NCBI GenBank assembly: GCA_951799425.1
Contig: OX637399.1
Span: forward strand, 20,186,001-20,250,000
Source: Ilex aquifolium
Lineage: Eukaryota > Streptophyta > Magnoliopsida > Aquifoliales > Aquifoliaceae
DNA: 64,000 bases
Direction of reading: 5' to 3'
Positions within the stretch are counted from its first letter, which is position 1, and each line of letters starts with the position of its first letter. The notes beneath the pieces were generated by a model. The model ran no database searches. It saw nothing but the letters and a program-made list of their open reading frames with translations, and was not told the DNA's origin. Position numbers and translations under genes: made by a program. Shown piece after piece: positions 22,333-34,179 of this stretch.

Positions 22333-23990
22333 TGATTGGTATAAAATATTGCACATCATTCATCTCCATTGCATCCAATTCAACTTGTTTTATGGTGAAA
22401 TTTGGGGGAAACAACTTCAAATGGATAATTAATGAAGATTTGTTCGATTGTAGGTAAACAGCGGGTAAGGTCATGTATAGAGCACCCCATCAAGTGCTCA
22501 AAGTCAATGGGAAAGAAAGGACCGCTCAATGGATAGCTCGGGACCTCAAGGAATCAAGAAAATTTCAAGACAAGACAAGACCTACCAGTAGAAGTTCTTC
22601 AAGACCTATCGGTAGAAGTCATTCAAGACCTACTGGTACAAGAGTCAAGACCTACCAGTAGAAAAGGCCACTAGAAATCTTCTACCTCTGTTATGCAAAA
22701 ACCTACCGGTAGAAAAGCTTACTGAAAAATACCTACCAATAGGTTACTCATGACCTATCAGTAGGTTTTGCCTAGAAATGCCAGACACTGCTTCACACGA
22801 ATCCACCAACTTCGGGGGCCCACCTTTTGTCCTATAAACCATGCCCTGACATCTTTAACACCCTATGATGAGCTCCTAACCCCAAAACTTAAGATTGGAA
22901 GCATGAGAGAAGGAAGAGGCAAGTGAGAGAGAGGGAGTGGTTGGAAAGGTATGGGAGGTCCATGCCTTGACTGATTTTGCTTCTTGGAGTGGACAACCTC
23001 CCTCCAATCATTCCAAGTTAGTTACTCATGCTAAGAGAGAGAGAAGCTCCAAGGTAGAAGATGAAGTTTTAGAGAGAGAAGTTGGGTTTTTACATTTTCC
23101 TTCACCATTTTCATTGTAGTAAGCTCCATTTAACTTGTAATCTTCCCCTTTTACACTCTAATATCTTTTTATTCAAGTTGTAATCAAGTTTAGCTAAGTG
23201 TTCTTGTAGTTCATTCTGACATTTGGGTATTTTCTCTTCAAGCTTTGCATTTTAAGCATGAATGTTATTTCTTTTGTAGTTTAAACTTTCTTCTTCATTA
23301 ATACAAGTCTATGTTCGATTTCACTACCATGTTTCTTCACTTCATGTTTGTTCATGCCTTTATTATGAGTAGCTAAACTTTTAATTGGCTAATGTAAGAG
23401 GAATTTCCTCTTGGATATGGGAAATTGACTCTTTTCCATTCTTCCTCGTAGTGTAAAGTGTTTGGTTTGACTAGGTTGAGTGCAGACGTGGCTGTGGGAA
23501 CTTGATACACCGTAGACTTGTCACAGGGTATGCTTTTGTCCAACACAACCACATTAGTCCCTCACTTCCTACAAATTAATCAAACACCGAGACACCGTTG
23601 GTTGAATGAAATGAGTTGATTTGGCATTCCCATTGGAATGACCTCTATGGATTAGCCAACCTTGCTTTCTTGCATATTTTACAAATCACGAACCACCAAA
23701 CTTCAAATCACAAAGATTTTCTAATTTTCACTTTGCACAAATCAACCTTCAAAAACATTCGACCTCGCCTTCCCTGAGGAGACGAACTTGCAATACTCAT
23801 TCCAAGTAAAACACGACATTTCAAGACTCTCTATGCTTGGGGAGCAATTTTGCACGCACACACGTTTTTGTTAACACACAATTTTCCCACTTCTTGCATT
23901 GAACTCGAGGGAGAGTGGCACTCACCAATCTCAATAAGCCATACACATAATTCGGCTTCGTGTTTTGATGTTGGGGAACACAACCAAGCA
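22333..23990 (+). repeat. 5' LTR of family D element
   Basis: About 1658 bp, starting TGATTGGTATAAAATATTGC and ending CACAACCAAGCA. CCTACCGGTAG-type palindromes, many off by one, lie at 22579-22768, and TATAAA at 22833-22838, about 65 bp downstream. It shares its 3' third with element C LTRs (the TTCCCTGAGGAGACGA block near 23770). Relatives start at 55561 and 60135. Confidence 0.82.
22579..22768. repeat. CTACCGGTAG palindrome cluster in family D LTR
   Basis: About nine copies of CCTACCGGTAG or one-off variants (CCTACCAGTAG, CCTATCGGTAG, CCTACTGGTAC), often followed by AAGT or AAAAG. Matching clusters lie at 55808-56099 and 61410-61582 in the other D LTRs. Confidence 0.75.
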
Positions 23991-23994
23991 TTTT

Positions 23995-24012
23995 TGGAGC
24001 CCTTGCCAGGGA
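23995..24012 (+). other. Degenerate primer-binding site of family D element
   Basis: TGGAGCCCTTGCCAGGGA differs at a few positions from the intact tRNA-Asp site of element C; it begins five bases inside the LTR. Confidence 0.7.
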
Positions 24013-24201
24013 AGACTAAGTGTCGAATTTGAAGGTGATTTGGGAACAACGGAGCTAAGTCCCGTGATTCTCATCACGGGCCGAGGTAGGTTGCTCCTTT
24101 GTACATATTTGTGTATACTTTTTTTCAATTGTAAGTAGTGTTTTTGCTTGTAGGGACGTGACAATCAAAATAGACTAGTGAGATGTGCCTTAGGACCAAA
24201 T

Positions 24202-25600
24202 ATGAGTATAGACGAATACCCACCCGAGGATGCCGGAGACAATTTTGGGGATGATGGTGCCAATAATCCAAGGGTCGTGGGAGTGCAAAACCCTCGAGTG
24301 CCAAAACCCTGAATGTATTTTCCCCCTTCGAGAAATGAAAGAAATAATCTCCCTATTGATCCTCCGGCGAGATCAATGAGAGATTATCTCCAACCTACTC
24401 GAAGCACCACCCTCTCATGCATACTTCTACTCATGCAAGCACATGACTTCCAAGTTAAACCGGGCGTGTTTCAATTACTTCCTCAATTCCATGGAGTGGA
24501 ATGAGAAAATCCTTAGCTACACATTAAGGAATTTGAGGAAATAGTTAGAACATTCGTTACAAATCATGCCATGGAAGACATGGCACGCATGAAATTATTT
24601 CCCTTCTCCCTCGAGGACAAAGCAAAAACATGGTTGAACTCGTTGAAACCCCGTCGATAAGTTCTTGGGCACAAACGTTATCCGAATTTCTAAATAATTT
24701 TTTTCTCATGCCCAAGGCGTCTAATCTTAAGAAACAAATTCAAAACTTTTCGAAGAAACCAAATGAACAGTTTTATCAGTGTTGGGATAGTTACAAGGAC
24801 TTGATGCACTCCATTCCACATCATGGATTCGAACCATGGCAATTGGTTAGTTTCTTCTACGAAGGAATTACACCGGCCCACCAAAAATTTATTGACATGA
24901 TGTTTAATGGAGAGTTTTTGAGTAAGGATCCCTATGAGACCCTCGAAAATGCTCAATCTTGGGATATCACAGATCCCATAGATGTGTCAAGGTCCTCTCT
25001 GGGTAGTCAACCAAGTGGAGGGGGGATGTATAACTTGCGTGACCAAGAAGTCTTGCTTGCTAGAATAACAAAATTGTCCCTTAAGTTGGAGAGTCTAGAG
25101 ATGAATAGGAGGCATGAGGTGTCAAATGTCACAAAGGTTGAGGAGTCTTGCTCAATATGTGAGAATGTTGGGCATTCTATTTCGGAGTGCCCAAACATTC
25201 CGGCACTCAAAGAGGTATACCATGAGCAAGTGAATGCCTTTAACCAAAATAGACAATCATTCTCTCCAGACTCTAACACATACAATTTGGGATGGAGCAA
25301 CCACCCGAACTGTAGTTGGAAAAATGACAATCCTATTCCTCATGGGTCTTCCTCATTGTCACCTCCCATTCCGCCCAAGCAAAACCAATCATATTATGGT
25401 CATGGTCCATCATCTAGCTCCAAATACCCACGGTCTAATTCACAAGGGTTTTCATAAAACCCACCTCAACAAGGGTTTGGTCAACAAGGACCACCCAACC
25501 CGCCCACCTACCAACCTCCTCACAAGTGGAGGATGTCGTGCATCAATTCATTTAGAGTCAAACCACAATCAACAATCAAATCGTCGCCACTTTTAATGAC
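24202..25600 (+). pseudogene. Family D gag (frameshifted)
   Basis: Gag begins near the ATG at 24202 (MSIDEYPPEDAGDNFG). It runs through a nonsense codon at 24310 and continues in frame with RSMRDYLQPTRST and HDFQVKPGVFQLLPQFHG to a stop near 24502. The core (FPFSLEDKAKTWLNSL) is followed by a frame change, and 24630-25457 carries EFLNNFFLMPKASNLKKQIQ and ITPAHQKFIDMMFNGEF. A complete zinc knuckle CSICENVGHSISEC lies near residue 175 of that piece. The tail is proline- and glutamine-rich. This is the capsid/nucleocapsid precursor of an Athila-type element, now inactive. Confidence 0.8.
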
Positions 25601-25699
25601 ATTCGGACTCAAATCACTAAGTTGACCAATGCTATGGGGTTATCCTAATAAGAGAAAGGGAAATTTCTCGCTCAACCCTAGGAAAACCCAAGGGGTCAA

Positions 25700-28600
25700 C
25701 ATGTGATTGAATCGTCCGATGCTACCGAAGAGAATTGTGAGCAACTCAAGGCTATCACCACCCTTAGGAGTGGCAAGGAAATAGATAAAACCATTTTACC
25801 TAAAGTCTCACCAAAGCCACCTTGGAAAATGAAAAAGAGACAAAGGGTAGCTCCGAGGAGGGTAAAACACTTAAAAAACCAAAGATTGTTGATTTGAATG
25901 TGCATAATTGTCCTACCCTGGCCCCTTTTCCCCAATGTTTAAAGTCACCGGCTAAAATTGCTAACTATTATGATATTCTTGAAATATTTAAGCAGATGAA
26001 GATAAACATTCCTCTCCTTGATGCTACCAAGCAAATACCCTCTTGTGCAAAAATATTAAAATATTTGTGTACTGTGAAGAGGAAGTTGAATGTGCACAAG
26101 AAGGTATTCATCACCGAGCAAGTGAGTTCCATCTTGAGGACAAGAGCCCCTCCCAAGTTCAAGGATCCTGGCTACCCTACCATTGCCATAACCATTGAGA
26201 ATTGTCGTGTGGAGCAAGCATTGCTAGACTTGAGAGAAAGTGTCAAACTCCTACACTTTTTGGTGTATCAAACAATTACAACTTGAGGAGTTGAAGCCAA
26301 CCCCAATTACTCTTCAACTAGCAGATCGAACTGTGAGAACACCAAGGGGAGTAGTTGAGGATGTTTTGGTCCTGTTGACTTTGTTGTACTTGACACTCAC
26401 CCTGTTGCTAATCCTAATTCACAGATTCTTGTCATATAAGGTCCGCCTTTCCTTGCTACTTCTTATGTCGTGATAAATTATAGAAATTTTCTAATGAAGC
26501 TTGCATTTGGAAACATGACAATGGATCTCAATGTGTTCAACCTTTGCAAGAAATCGGGAGATGATGAGGAAGTTCATGAGGTCAATCTGATTGACACTTT
26601 GGTGGAGCATCACATGGATTTCATTTGCAATACCAAGTTGGAGGAGGAAGATTTTATGGAAGATGCGGAACCGGAGAGTGTGCAAGGGGTGGGAAATTAG
26701 ACCCCAACATTTGAAAAACCTCCACCATAAGAAAAGAAGATTTTTCCATCAACGGTGCAAACACCCACTTTGGATTTGAAGCCATTGCCATCTACACTCA
26801 AATATGCATTTTTGGGGGAGTACAAAACATTTCTAGTGGTGATAAGCTCTTCTTTGGAGCCAAAGCAAGAAGAGGAGTTGTTGCGAGTCTTGAGGAGGCA
26901 TAAAAGAGCCATCGGTTGGACCATAGCCGACATCAAGGGAATTAGCCTCTCATTTGCACTCACAGAATCTATTTAGAAGAAGACTCCAAGCCATCCCAAC
27001 AACCACAATGAATGCTAAATCCCATCATGAAGGATGTGGTGAGAGATGAAATGCTCAAGCTACTTGACGTGGGCATTATTTTTGCAATTGCCGACAAGAA
27101 ATGGGTTAGTCCCATGCAAGTGGTACCAAAGAAGTCCGGAGTCACTGTAGTGGCAAATAAAGAGAATGAGTTGATTCCGACAAGGGTGGCCACCAGTTAG
27201 AGAGTTTGCATCGATTATCAGAAGCTCAACTCATGCACTCGAAAGGATCACTTTCCCTTGACATTCCTCGATCAAGTGTTAGAAAGGGTAGTCGGAATCA
27301 AGAGAAGACCACATTCACGTGTCCCTTTGGTACTTATGCTTATCGCCGAATGCCATTTAGTTTGTGCAATGCCCCGGGAACTTTTCAAAGATGTATGATG
27401 GGGATATTCAGCGACATGTTGGAAAAGATTGTGGAGGTTTTCATGGATGAATTTTCAGTATTTGGGGACTCGTTTGAAGGATGTTTTGAAAATTTAGATA
27501 GAGTTCTGGAGAGATGTAAAGAGAAGAATTTGGTGCTTAATTGGGAAAAGTGCCACTTCATGGGAACACAAGGGATCGTGCTTGGACACATTGTGTCCAC
27601 AAAGGGAATCCAAGTAGACAAATCTAAAGTGGAAGCAATTTACAGCCTACCCACTCCAAGGGTCGTCAAAGACATCAGTTCGTTTCTTGGCCATACAGGT
27701 GTTTATCATCGTTTCATTAAGTATTTTAGTGCATTGGGAAGACCTTTGACAAATTTGCTAGCAAATGATGTCCCCTTCATCTGGTCGGATGATTGTGAGA
27801 CATCTTTGAAAAAACTTAAAAGTATGCTTACTTCGCCTCCAATCGTGTGACCACCCAAGTGGGAACTACCATTTGAGCTCATGTGCTACACGAGTGATTG
27901 AGAGGTCGGCGCAGTGCTAGGTCAAAGGGAAGACAAAAGGTCATATGTAATATACTATGCTAGCAAAACTCTAAATAAAGCACAAATGAATTACATTACC
28001 ACTGAAAAAGAGTTGCTAGTTGTAGTGTTTGCATTGGATAAATTTAGGTCATACATCATTGATTCACCTATTGTAGTCTACACTGATCACTTTGATTTGA
28101 AGTATTTGTTGTCTAAGCATGACGCTAAACTAAGACTCATTAGGTTGATCCTCCTCCTTCAAGAATTCAACCTAAACATCAAGGAGAAAAAAGAGTCGAG
28201 AATGTGGTGGTGGACCATTGGTCATGGCTTGTTGTCCAAGACGCCGAAGAGCACATCCCAATCCTTGATTTTTTCCCTGATGAGCATCTATTTTATATCC
28301 ATTCAGTTTGTTCATGGTATGCTGACATTTGCAATTTTCTTGCCACAGGACAAATGCCCCCACATTAGAGCCCATACGATAAGAGAAGATTCATGGCAGA
28401 TGTGATGTACTTCTACTTCGACAACCCATACCTATTCAAATATTGCCCTGATCAAGTCATGAGGATATGTGTACCAAAAAATGAACAACGGGATATCCTC
28501 TCCTTCAGTCATTTTGAGGCGTGTGGTGGGCACTTCTCTTCCAAGAAAACTTCAGCTAAGATTTTACAAAGTGGTTTTTACTGGCCTACATTGATTAAAG

Positions 28601-28791
28601 ATTGTGTCTCATTTTGCAAACAATGTGATAGGTGTCAAATGTTGGGAAGTGTGACCCGTAGAAACATAATCCCCCTCTCCCCCGTGCTAGTCATTGAAAT
28701 CTTTAATTGTTGGAGCATCGATTTCATGGGTTCATTCCCTATGTCTTTTGGCTACCTTTATATCCATCCTATTGGCAGTGGACTACGTGTC
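25700..28791 (+). pseudogene. Family D pol: protease, RT, RNase H and partial integrase (many lesions)
   Basis: Domains occur in order but in several frames. The protease (25822-26286) has its active site changed to LLDLRESVKLL. The RT start (27012-27200) ends at a stop before VCIDYQKLN. The RT palm (27206-27850) has TFTCPFGTYAYRRMPF and a catalytic box reading VFMDEFSVFG, where the usual second Asp is Glu. RNase H (27914-28200) has a missing first Asp and keeps YTDHFDLKYLL. The integrase zinc region (28393-28794) has CGGHFSSKKTSAKIL and CKQCDRCQ, then the first catalytic Asp in SIDFMGSF. The B LTR cuts in at 28792. It cannot encode an active polymerase. Confidence 0.82.
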
Positions 28792-28908
28792 TGAATGACC
28801 CTAAATAGTGCGTTAATGAAATAGATTATTAGGTTAATTATGTTAATGAATTAAGTTAAAACAGTCAAGGTAAGTCAAATTAGGGTTAGTGCGTAAATTA
28901 GGGTTAAT
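28792..28908 (+). repeat. Family B LTR, first segment (split by element C')
   Basis: Starts TGAATGACCCTAAATAGTGCGTTAATG and aligns with the first 120 bp of the B LTRs at 57055 and 11376. After C' the same LTR resumes at 54411. It is flanked on the left by GTGTC of the D integrase. Its own right end and duplication are lost in a rearrangement near 54638. Confidence 0.8.
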
Positions 28909-30550
28909 TGCTTGATTTATTTCCCTATTGTTCCTAACCTCCTAACATCATCCCTCAAGCTATGTATGATATATGTGTGAAAGGGGGGAGTGTTACTCTC
29001 CCTTGGAATGATGTCAACAGAAAGGGCAAGGGAATGGTGGAAAATGAAAAGTGTGAGTGAACAAAAATGCTTCCCAAGCACAAGAAGACTTTTGTATGTC
29101 GTGTTTTACTTGGAGAGTACTCCAAGGTCGTCTCCTCAGGGAAGGATGTGAATCATGTAGAAGGTGATTTTGGTGAAAGAAAAGTGTAAAATCTTTTGTT
29201 GTTTGGAATTGGTTTGTGATTTGTGTTGTGATGAAATTAAGATGGGAAAATAAGTGTTGGCTAATCTGAAGGGTTCACTCCAATGGGGATGCCAAGACAA
29301 CTCGAGTCTTTCCTCCAATAGAGCATAGATGTACGATCGATTCATGGGAAGTGAGGGACGAGATGAAAGTGAGATCCAAGCATAACCCATGACCAGGCCT
29401 ACGAGATATCAAAGACTCACAACCGCATCCATTCTCAACCAAGTCAAATCGAGCCATCATACTCTGAGAGGAGGGAAGAAAATGAGTTGTAATGGCATAC
29501 CCAAGTGGAGGTCTCCCTTGGATTAGCCAACTAAAAAGCTTAGCTACTCATGCTTAAGGTAAAGACATTATAAAGAGATGAAGATTGTAGCTAAGTTAAT
29601 ATAAGAAAACATAAACTAAAAGAGAATGCATTTACTACCCATTTTAATCTAAGGTGAAGAACATGAATGCATTAATGGTAAAAGCTTGAATAGACGATTA
29701 AACTTAAAAGCAACTTGAAATAACTAGCATTAAAGACTTCAAAAAAAGCTTAGAAAGGTCTTACAATGGATTACAAGGCAATGTATAGAAAGAAAATGGA
29801 AAACATTAACTTCTCTCTCTAGCACTATTCATCTTCTTCCTTACACTCTCTCTATATCACAATGCATATCTCTCTCCTTAATAATAATGGAGTCCCCCAT
29901 AATTAAACATCCATGGAGTGATGCTATAGCCCTCTGATGCGATCTCCATGCCTAGGGGTTGAAAAGGGATGGGTTGGACAGGGTTGGTGCAGGCCTTGTC
30001 TCCACAGCTAGCACCTTCTCTCTCCTCTTTCCTCATTAATGATCAAGCATCCAAAAGTCCAAGAAGAGGTGCAAGAGGGATGTCCATGGTGTTAGGAGTG
30101 GCAGGGGCAGGTAGGAGAATGTCTGGTGGGACCCCCAAGATTTCAGAGCTTGAGATTCAGATTCTGGCGCAATTCAACAAAATCTACTAGTAGATCGCGG
30201 AAAACCTACCGGTAGGTTTTACTCCAGTAGGCAAACTATACCGGTATTTCTTCGATAGGAGCAGGACAGTAGCCAAAACCTACCGGTAGGGTCTACCGGT
30301 AGGTTTTTCCTGGTTTGTTGATTTCTTGGTTCCTCCACCTCCTGAGCTATCTTCAAGCCTCCTCCTCATCTCCATTCATCCTAAGCATCATGAGAGGGCT
30401 CAACAAGCATCATTTAAGCCTTTTTATCTGCAATCATACCGAAACTTTGTTAATAGCTCAAACCGTGCCGTTCCATTCATTTTAACTTCAAAAGCAAGTG
30501 TAAAAAAGGATGTAATGGTGCATAAAATATGCAATGTTTTGTGCTAATCA
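28909..30550 (-). repeat. 3' LTR of element C'
   Basis: 1642 bp. On the minus strand it starts TGATTAGCACAAAA like element C and ends AAATAAATCAAGCA. CTACCGGTAG palindromes lie at 30205-30216, 30279-30290 and 30293-30303, plus half-matches between. The block complementary to the GAGGAGACGACCTTGG phrase of element C lies near 29120-29145. Confidence 0.88.
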
Positions 30551-30874
30551 CACTCGCCAACTTGAGCTTTGCTAGTCCCGAGCAAAGTTTACATTCAAAC
30601 CAAGAGTACACACATGCAATAATCTATTTACACACCCAAGTCATCCAATCATTCAGAATAAGAAATCATAGTGCAATTAACAAAATGAACATGGGCAAGA
30701 TGGAATAAAAACTGTGGTTTTTCATTCATCACTTTCAAATTCGGAGAACCTGAAGTTGGACTTCAAAAAGAGACAAAATGGCCTAAGACCTAGGGACTCT
30801 TCTACTAGGCCAGTTACTCCGCTCCAAGATATGTACAATCCAAAACAAAAGGGAAAGACAAAAACTACAACACC

Positions 30875-32217
30875 CTACTCCTCATCACCACCTTCATCAT
30901 CACCACCTTCATCATCATCACCATCTCCCTCTTCATCACTCTCTCCCTCCACCTCAGTGTCTTCATCCTCATCATCGTCTCCCACCTCGACCACTGTAGA
31001 GGCAGAGGGGGCAGCAGCAGAGGGTTCAGCAGCCGGAGGTATGGGTCCTCCCGGGATGGGCTCTCCAAGAAACGTGTGCTGAAATAACCTCACCATCATG
31101 GCCGAAATCCCGTGCACTTTCACCTCTAATGCATCGAGGCGCTGAGGTATTGAGTGCTCCGATGTAGACGAGGATAGGGCAAACACAGACGGCCCAGACA
31201 CAGGTGGCACCTCAGAAGATGGCCCAGCACTGGATGACCCCGGACTTCAAACCCTAGAACGCTCAGCTCTGATCATGGCAGACCTCTTGCTGCTACTAGC
31301 TTTGCCAATGGCCCCGGTCTCTGGTGGGGTGATTTTATCAGATGCATACCCCTTCACATTGAAATGAGCGCACTTGCGGTCACCAAGTTTCTGAAAGGTA
31401 GGTTCGCCTTTAGCTTTTGAGCCTGGGCGAAATCTCTCATTACCTCCCAGATGAACAGTGAAATATCTAAGGCTTTTCCCGTCATCACCGCATCTAAGAG
31501 GGCTAGCTTCTCCACATTAGGCATCTTCTCGGTGCCTCTGGGAAACAGTTTGTAATGCATAATCTTATTCATTAGCCCATATGCGTGCTTGAGGCCCCCA
31601 GCATGGACTGTCTCCTTGAACTGCGTTGGGTCCTCGTACATTGACACCACATATTCTTGAATGGTCTTGACCCTCGTGATATTGTAAGGGTAGACAGGCG
31701 TGGAAGGAGGCGGCCTCTCATACTCCATGAGAGTGGCAATAACAGAAGGAGTCACGTCCATCTTCTTGCCCCTCACATTTGACCTCAAAATCATTGCCTC
31801 TTCGTCCACCACCTTAAGTCTCTGGTAAAACTCACGGCATTGAGACAAATTGAAACCACTTACAGGCTTAAAACAAATTATGATACCACGGGCCTCAATC
31901 ATTCTCACCACCTCATTATTCATGCCCAATGACCTCTTATCAACGTACCTCTCACAAGTTACATTTTTTTCGTCGATGCATAGATCTCTAGCATCGTTCC
32001 TTGCCTTTTTTCTTTGCTCGCTTCCCTGTCTAGTCGGCCATTCCCCACTTCTCTTCCGACCACCAACATTCGACGGGCTTGGTGGGCTTGGCCTAGTTCG
32101 TTTGGTATGGGCCATGCAAAGCAACAGTGCCCCCATAGTCAAAAGTGTGAAAAGCACCAAGAAAAGGCCCTCCATTGGGTCCATAACTTCATGGAGGATC
32201 ACCACATGCTGAGCCAT
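30875..32217 (-). pseudogene. Accessory ORF of element C', resembles 'putative plant transposon protein' domain
   Basis: The best start is the ATG complementary to 32215-32217 (MAQHVVILHE); an alternative is MAHTKRTRP at 32115. The first part (to 31354, about 287 residues) has a hydrophobic stretch at residues 17-35, a basic region, then a folded-looking domain with GFNLSQCREFYQRLK, SNVRGKKMDVTPSVIATLMEY and GGLKHAYGLMNKIMHYKLFP. That pattern is what I know as the plant transposon-protein domain found in Athila-related elements. A frameshift near 31374 and one nonsense codon near 31243 precede a second part (31210-30875) ending in a Glu/Asp/Gly-rich acidic tail. The function is not established. 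It could be an env-position protein or a gag-like protein. Confidence 0.6.
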
Positions 32218-32505
32218 TTGAGAGATTTTGGAGAATTTAGAAAGATGAAGGGAGAATAGGGCTTGAGAGAAATTCGGCAATCCTAGGGTTCCAAAGAGGG
32301 CAAACTCTAAATTTTCAATAAAAACACCAATTCAACACGCCTAGGGTTGGGGAATGACAGTTTAGTGGAATAGACGAGTGATTTGGGAAGCTAGGGAGTG
32401 GATTGAGTGAGAGGGGAGTGCAATAGAGTAGGTAATTTAAGAGGACAATGAAAGGGTTCCCCAAAAAATTTCAATTAAAAGCCCTAATTTTAGCATTCTG
32501 GGTGA

Positions 32506-32624
32506 AACCTACAAGTATATCGCGGAAAACCTATCGGTAGGTTTTACACCAGAAGGTAAAAAATACCGGTAGTCTTGCGGTAGGTGCAGAACCAGTGGCC
32601 CAAACCTACTGGTAGGTTTTGCCT
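32506..32624. repeat. Second copy of the CTACCGGTAG cluster, inside element C'
   Basis: Aligns along its length with the LTR cluster at 30182-30308: ATCGCGGAAAACCTAYCGGTAGG, then TACCGGTA, then a GTAGGTGCAG phrase, then CCTACTGGTAGGTTTT. It lies about 290-400 bp upstream of the accessory ORF start in the ORF's own orientation. Confidence 0.75.
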
Positions 32625-33828
32625 TATTTGCACAATACCCCTCTGCTATCCTGTCCCCATTATATCTCCATTCCTTAACATTCTAACACTCAAATTATGA
32701 CCTCTACTCCACCCTAAGCATGTACTAAACTTGTAAACCACAATTTGAACCATCATACCCAAATCATTACCGAAATTGCAACAAGATTTAAAACTTTGAT
32801 GCATTAAGGCATGGATTTCTACTTTTAACTACCAAAATGAACACCTACAATGTAAAACACACCTGCAATTAACAAGGGCATTCCCCATTCATTCTAATAT
32901 CAAAACTTGAGCAATATTCCCCTATTTTGCAAGCGTGGAGCTATTTAATACATTATTCATATGGCTGAACTAAGCACACATGAGCATTACCATAGACTTA
33001 CATACTAGTCTAAAGTATGCGCCTACTTATTTTCGAACTCGTGTGTGTGTGAATTGGATAAGTACTTTGAGCATTTACGCAATAGAATTCACATTCGAAT
33101 GGCTAGCCAAGTTCAGTTTCAATGTAAAACTCACCAAAGGTCACTCTTAACAATGAAATACATTATCGTTATCCTGGCATGCACTCCATGTGTACATGTG
33201 AGATCGAATCTTGTGCACAAAACAAAGTATGCTCACATGTAATCCAAAAACGAAGTTCATGTATGAAAATGAAGCGACTTTGGCATAATCTCATGAAAAG
33301 AATGCTAGGGCATGGGGTAGCAAAACTAACTCGTCATTTCCTTTAAAATTATGCATCTCTCATACTTCACTAGATCATTTAGGACTTCAAGGGCTATAAT
33401 GGGGCCTTGGGGTGATATTTTAGGCAAAAGAAACAAAGGGTATAGGATAACAAAGAGAGTTGTTCCGAGTGAAAGAATTTTATTCCAAAAGCATCTCCCT
33501 TTTCAAGGGATTTTCATTCTTACACCATCACCACACTCCTTGTTTCTTTTCTTTCTTTTCCTTGACATTTTCCTTTCCTTTTTGATCATTCTTTTCTTAT
33601 TCTCACCCCTTCTCTTCCTTTTCTTGAATTTTCATTCTTTTCCATTGAACTCTTTGGGTTCCAACATCAGTTATCCCTTTGCTTGAATTTCCACACCACA
33701 CTTCCTTCGCTTTTTTGATTACTCATGTTCGACTTTAGGAACAACCAAGGTGAGGTAGATTTATTTCATTTTCACTTGGTTACATGTGTGGCATAGAACC
33801 GAATTTCAATTGAGGCTCAATCACGGCA
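32625..33828 (-). other. Non-coding interior of element C'
   Basis: Inverted match to about 17690-18600 of element C, for example the phrase complementary to CACTCGGAACAACYCTCTTTG near 33445-33475. No coding region is seen. It ends at the Tekay-2 target duplication; the interior resumes at 51990. Confidence 0.7.
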
Positions 33829-34113
33829 CTAGGTGTGACGCCCCATTTTTCCGGGGGTCCTGTATTAACCGTTGACAACCCGTCAACCCGCGGAAATACC
33901 CGTGGATGTCGCTTAACCCGGTACCGCGGCACCACATTCCCTTTACCGGGATAAAAAAAATACAAGTCCAATTTCTTTCGGTTGGTTAACCTATCCGAGA
34001 TCCAATATACCACCATTGGTATCCCCTTATTATCCATTTGTAACATTAGAAGGGAGGAAAACATAGCCCAAAGACTTGGCAAAAGAATAAAAAAATTCTG
34101 AATTTTGGAGAGT

Positions 34114-34179
34114 GTACCGGTACGCGTACCGGTACGCTACGCCTACTGGACCTAACCGTACCGGTACGCGTACCGGTAC
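34114..34179. repeat. GTACCGGTAC palindromes in Tekay-2 3' LTR
   Basis: Copies at 34114-34123, 34126-34135, 34158-34167 and 34170-34179, paired with a two-base GC spacer. The other LTR has six sites at 41581-41681, one of them changed to GTACCAGTAC. Confidence 0.88.

Larger units (their letters stand above)
22333..28791 (+). mobile_element. Athila-type Ty3/gypsy element, family D, truncated in integrase
   Basis: Plus-strand element with 5' LTR 22333-23990, a degenerate tRNA-Asp-type primer site at 23995-24012, gag 24202-25600 and pol to 28791, where a family B LTR begins within integrase. It inserted into the RT of the family B element. The continuation of integrase and the 3' LTR are not in the window. 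PR, RT and gag motifs match those of the family B element but the LTR family differs. Confidence 0.82.

Noticed and set aside
11371..22337. CCTAT precedes both the B LTR at 11376 and the D LTR at 22333, like a target duplication.
   Set aside because: The sequence before 22328 is RT coding sequence, not an LTR end (no CA), and the two LTRs belong to different families; a five-base chance match.
1450..28791. GTGTC precedes both B LTR starts at 1455 and 28792.
   Set aside because: The first is a proven duplication (3285-3289); the second lies in integrase coding sequence with no partner found. Treated as coincidence.
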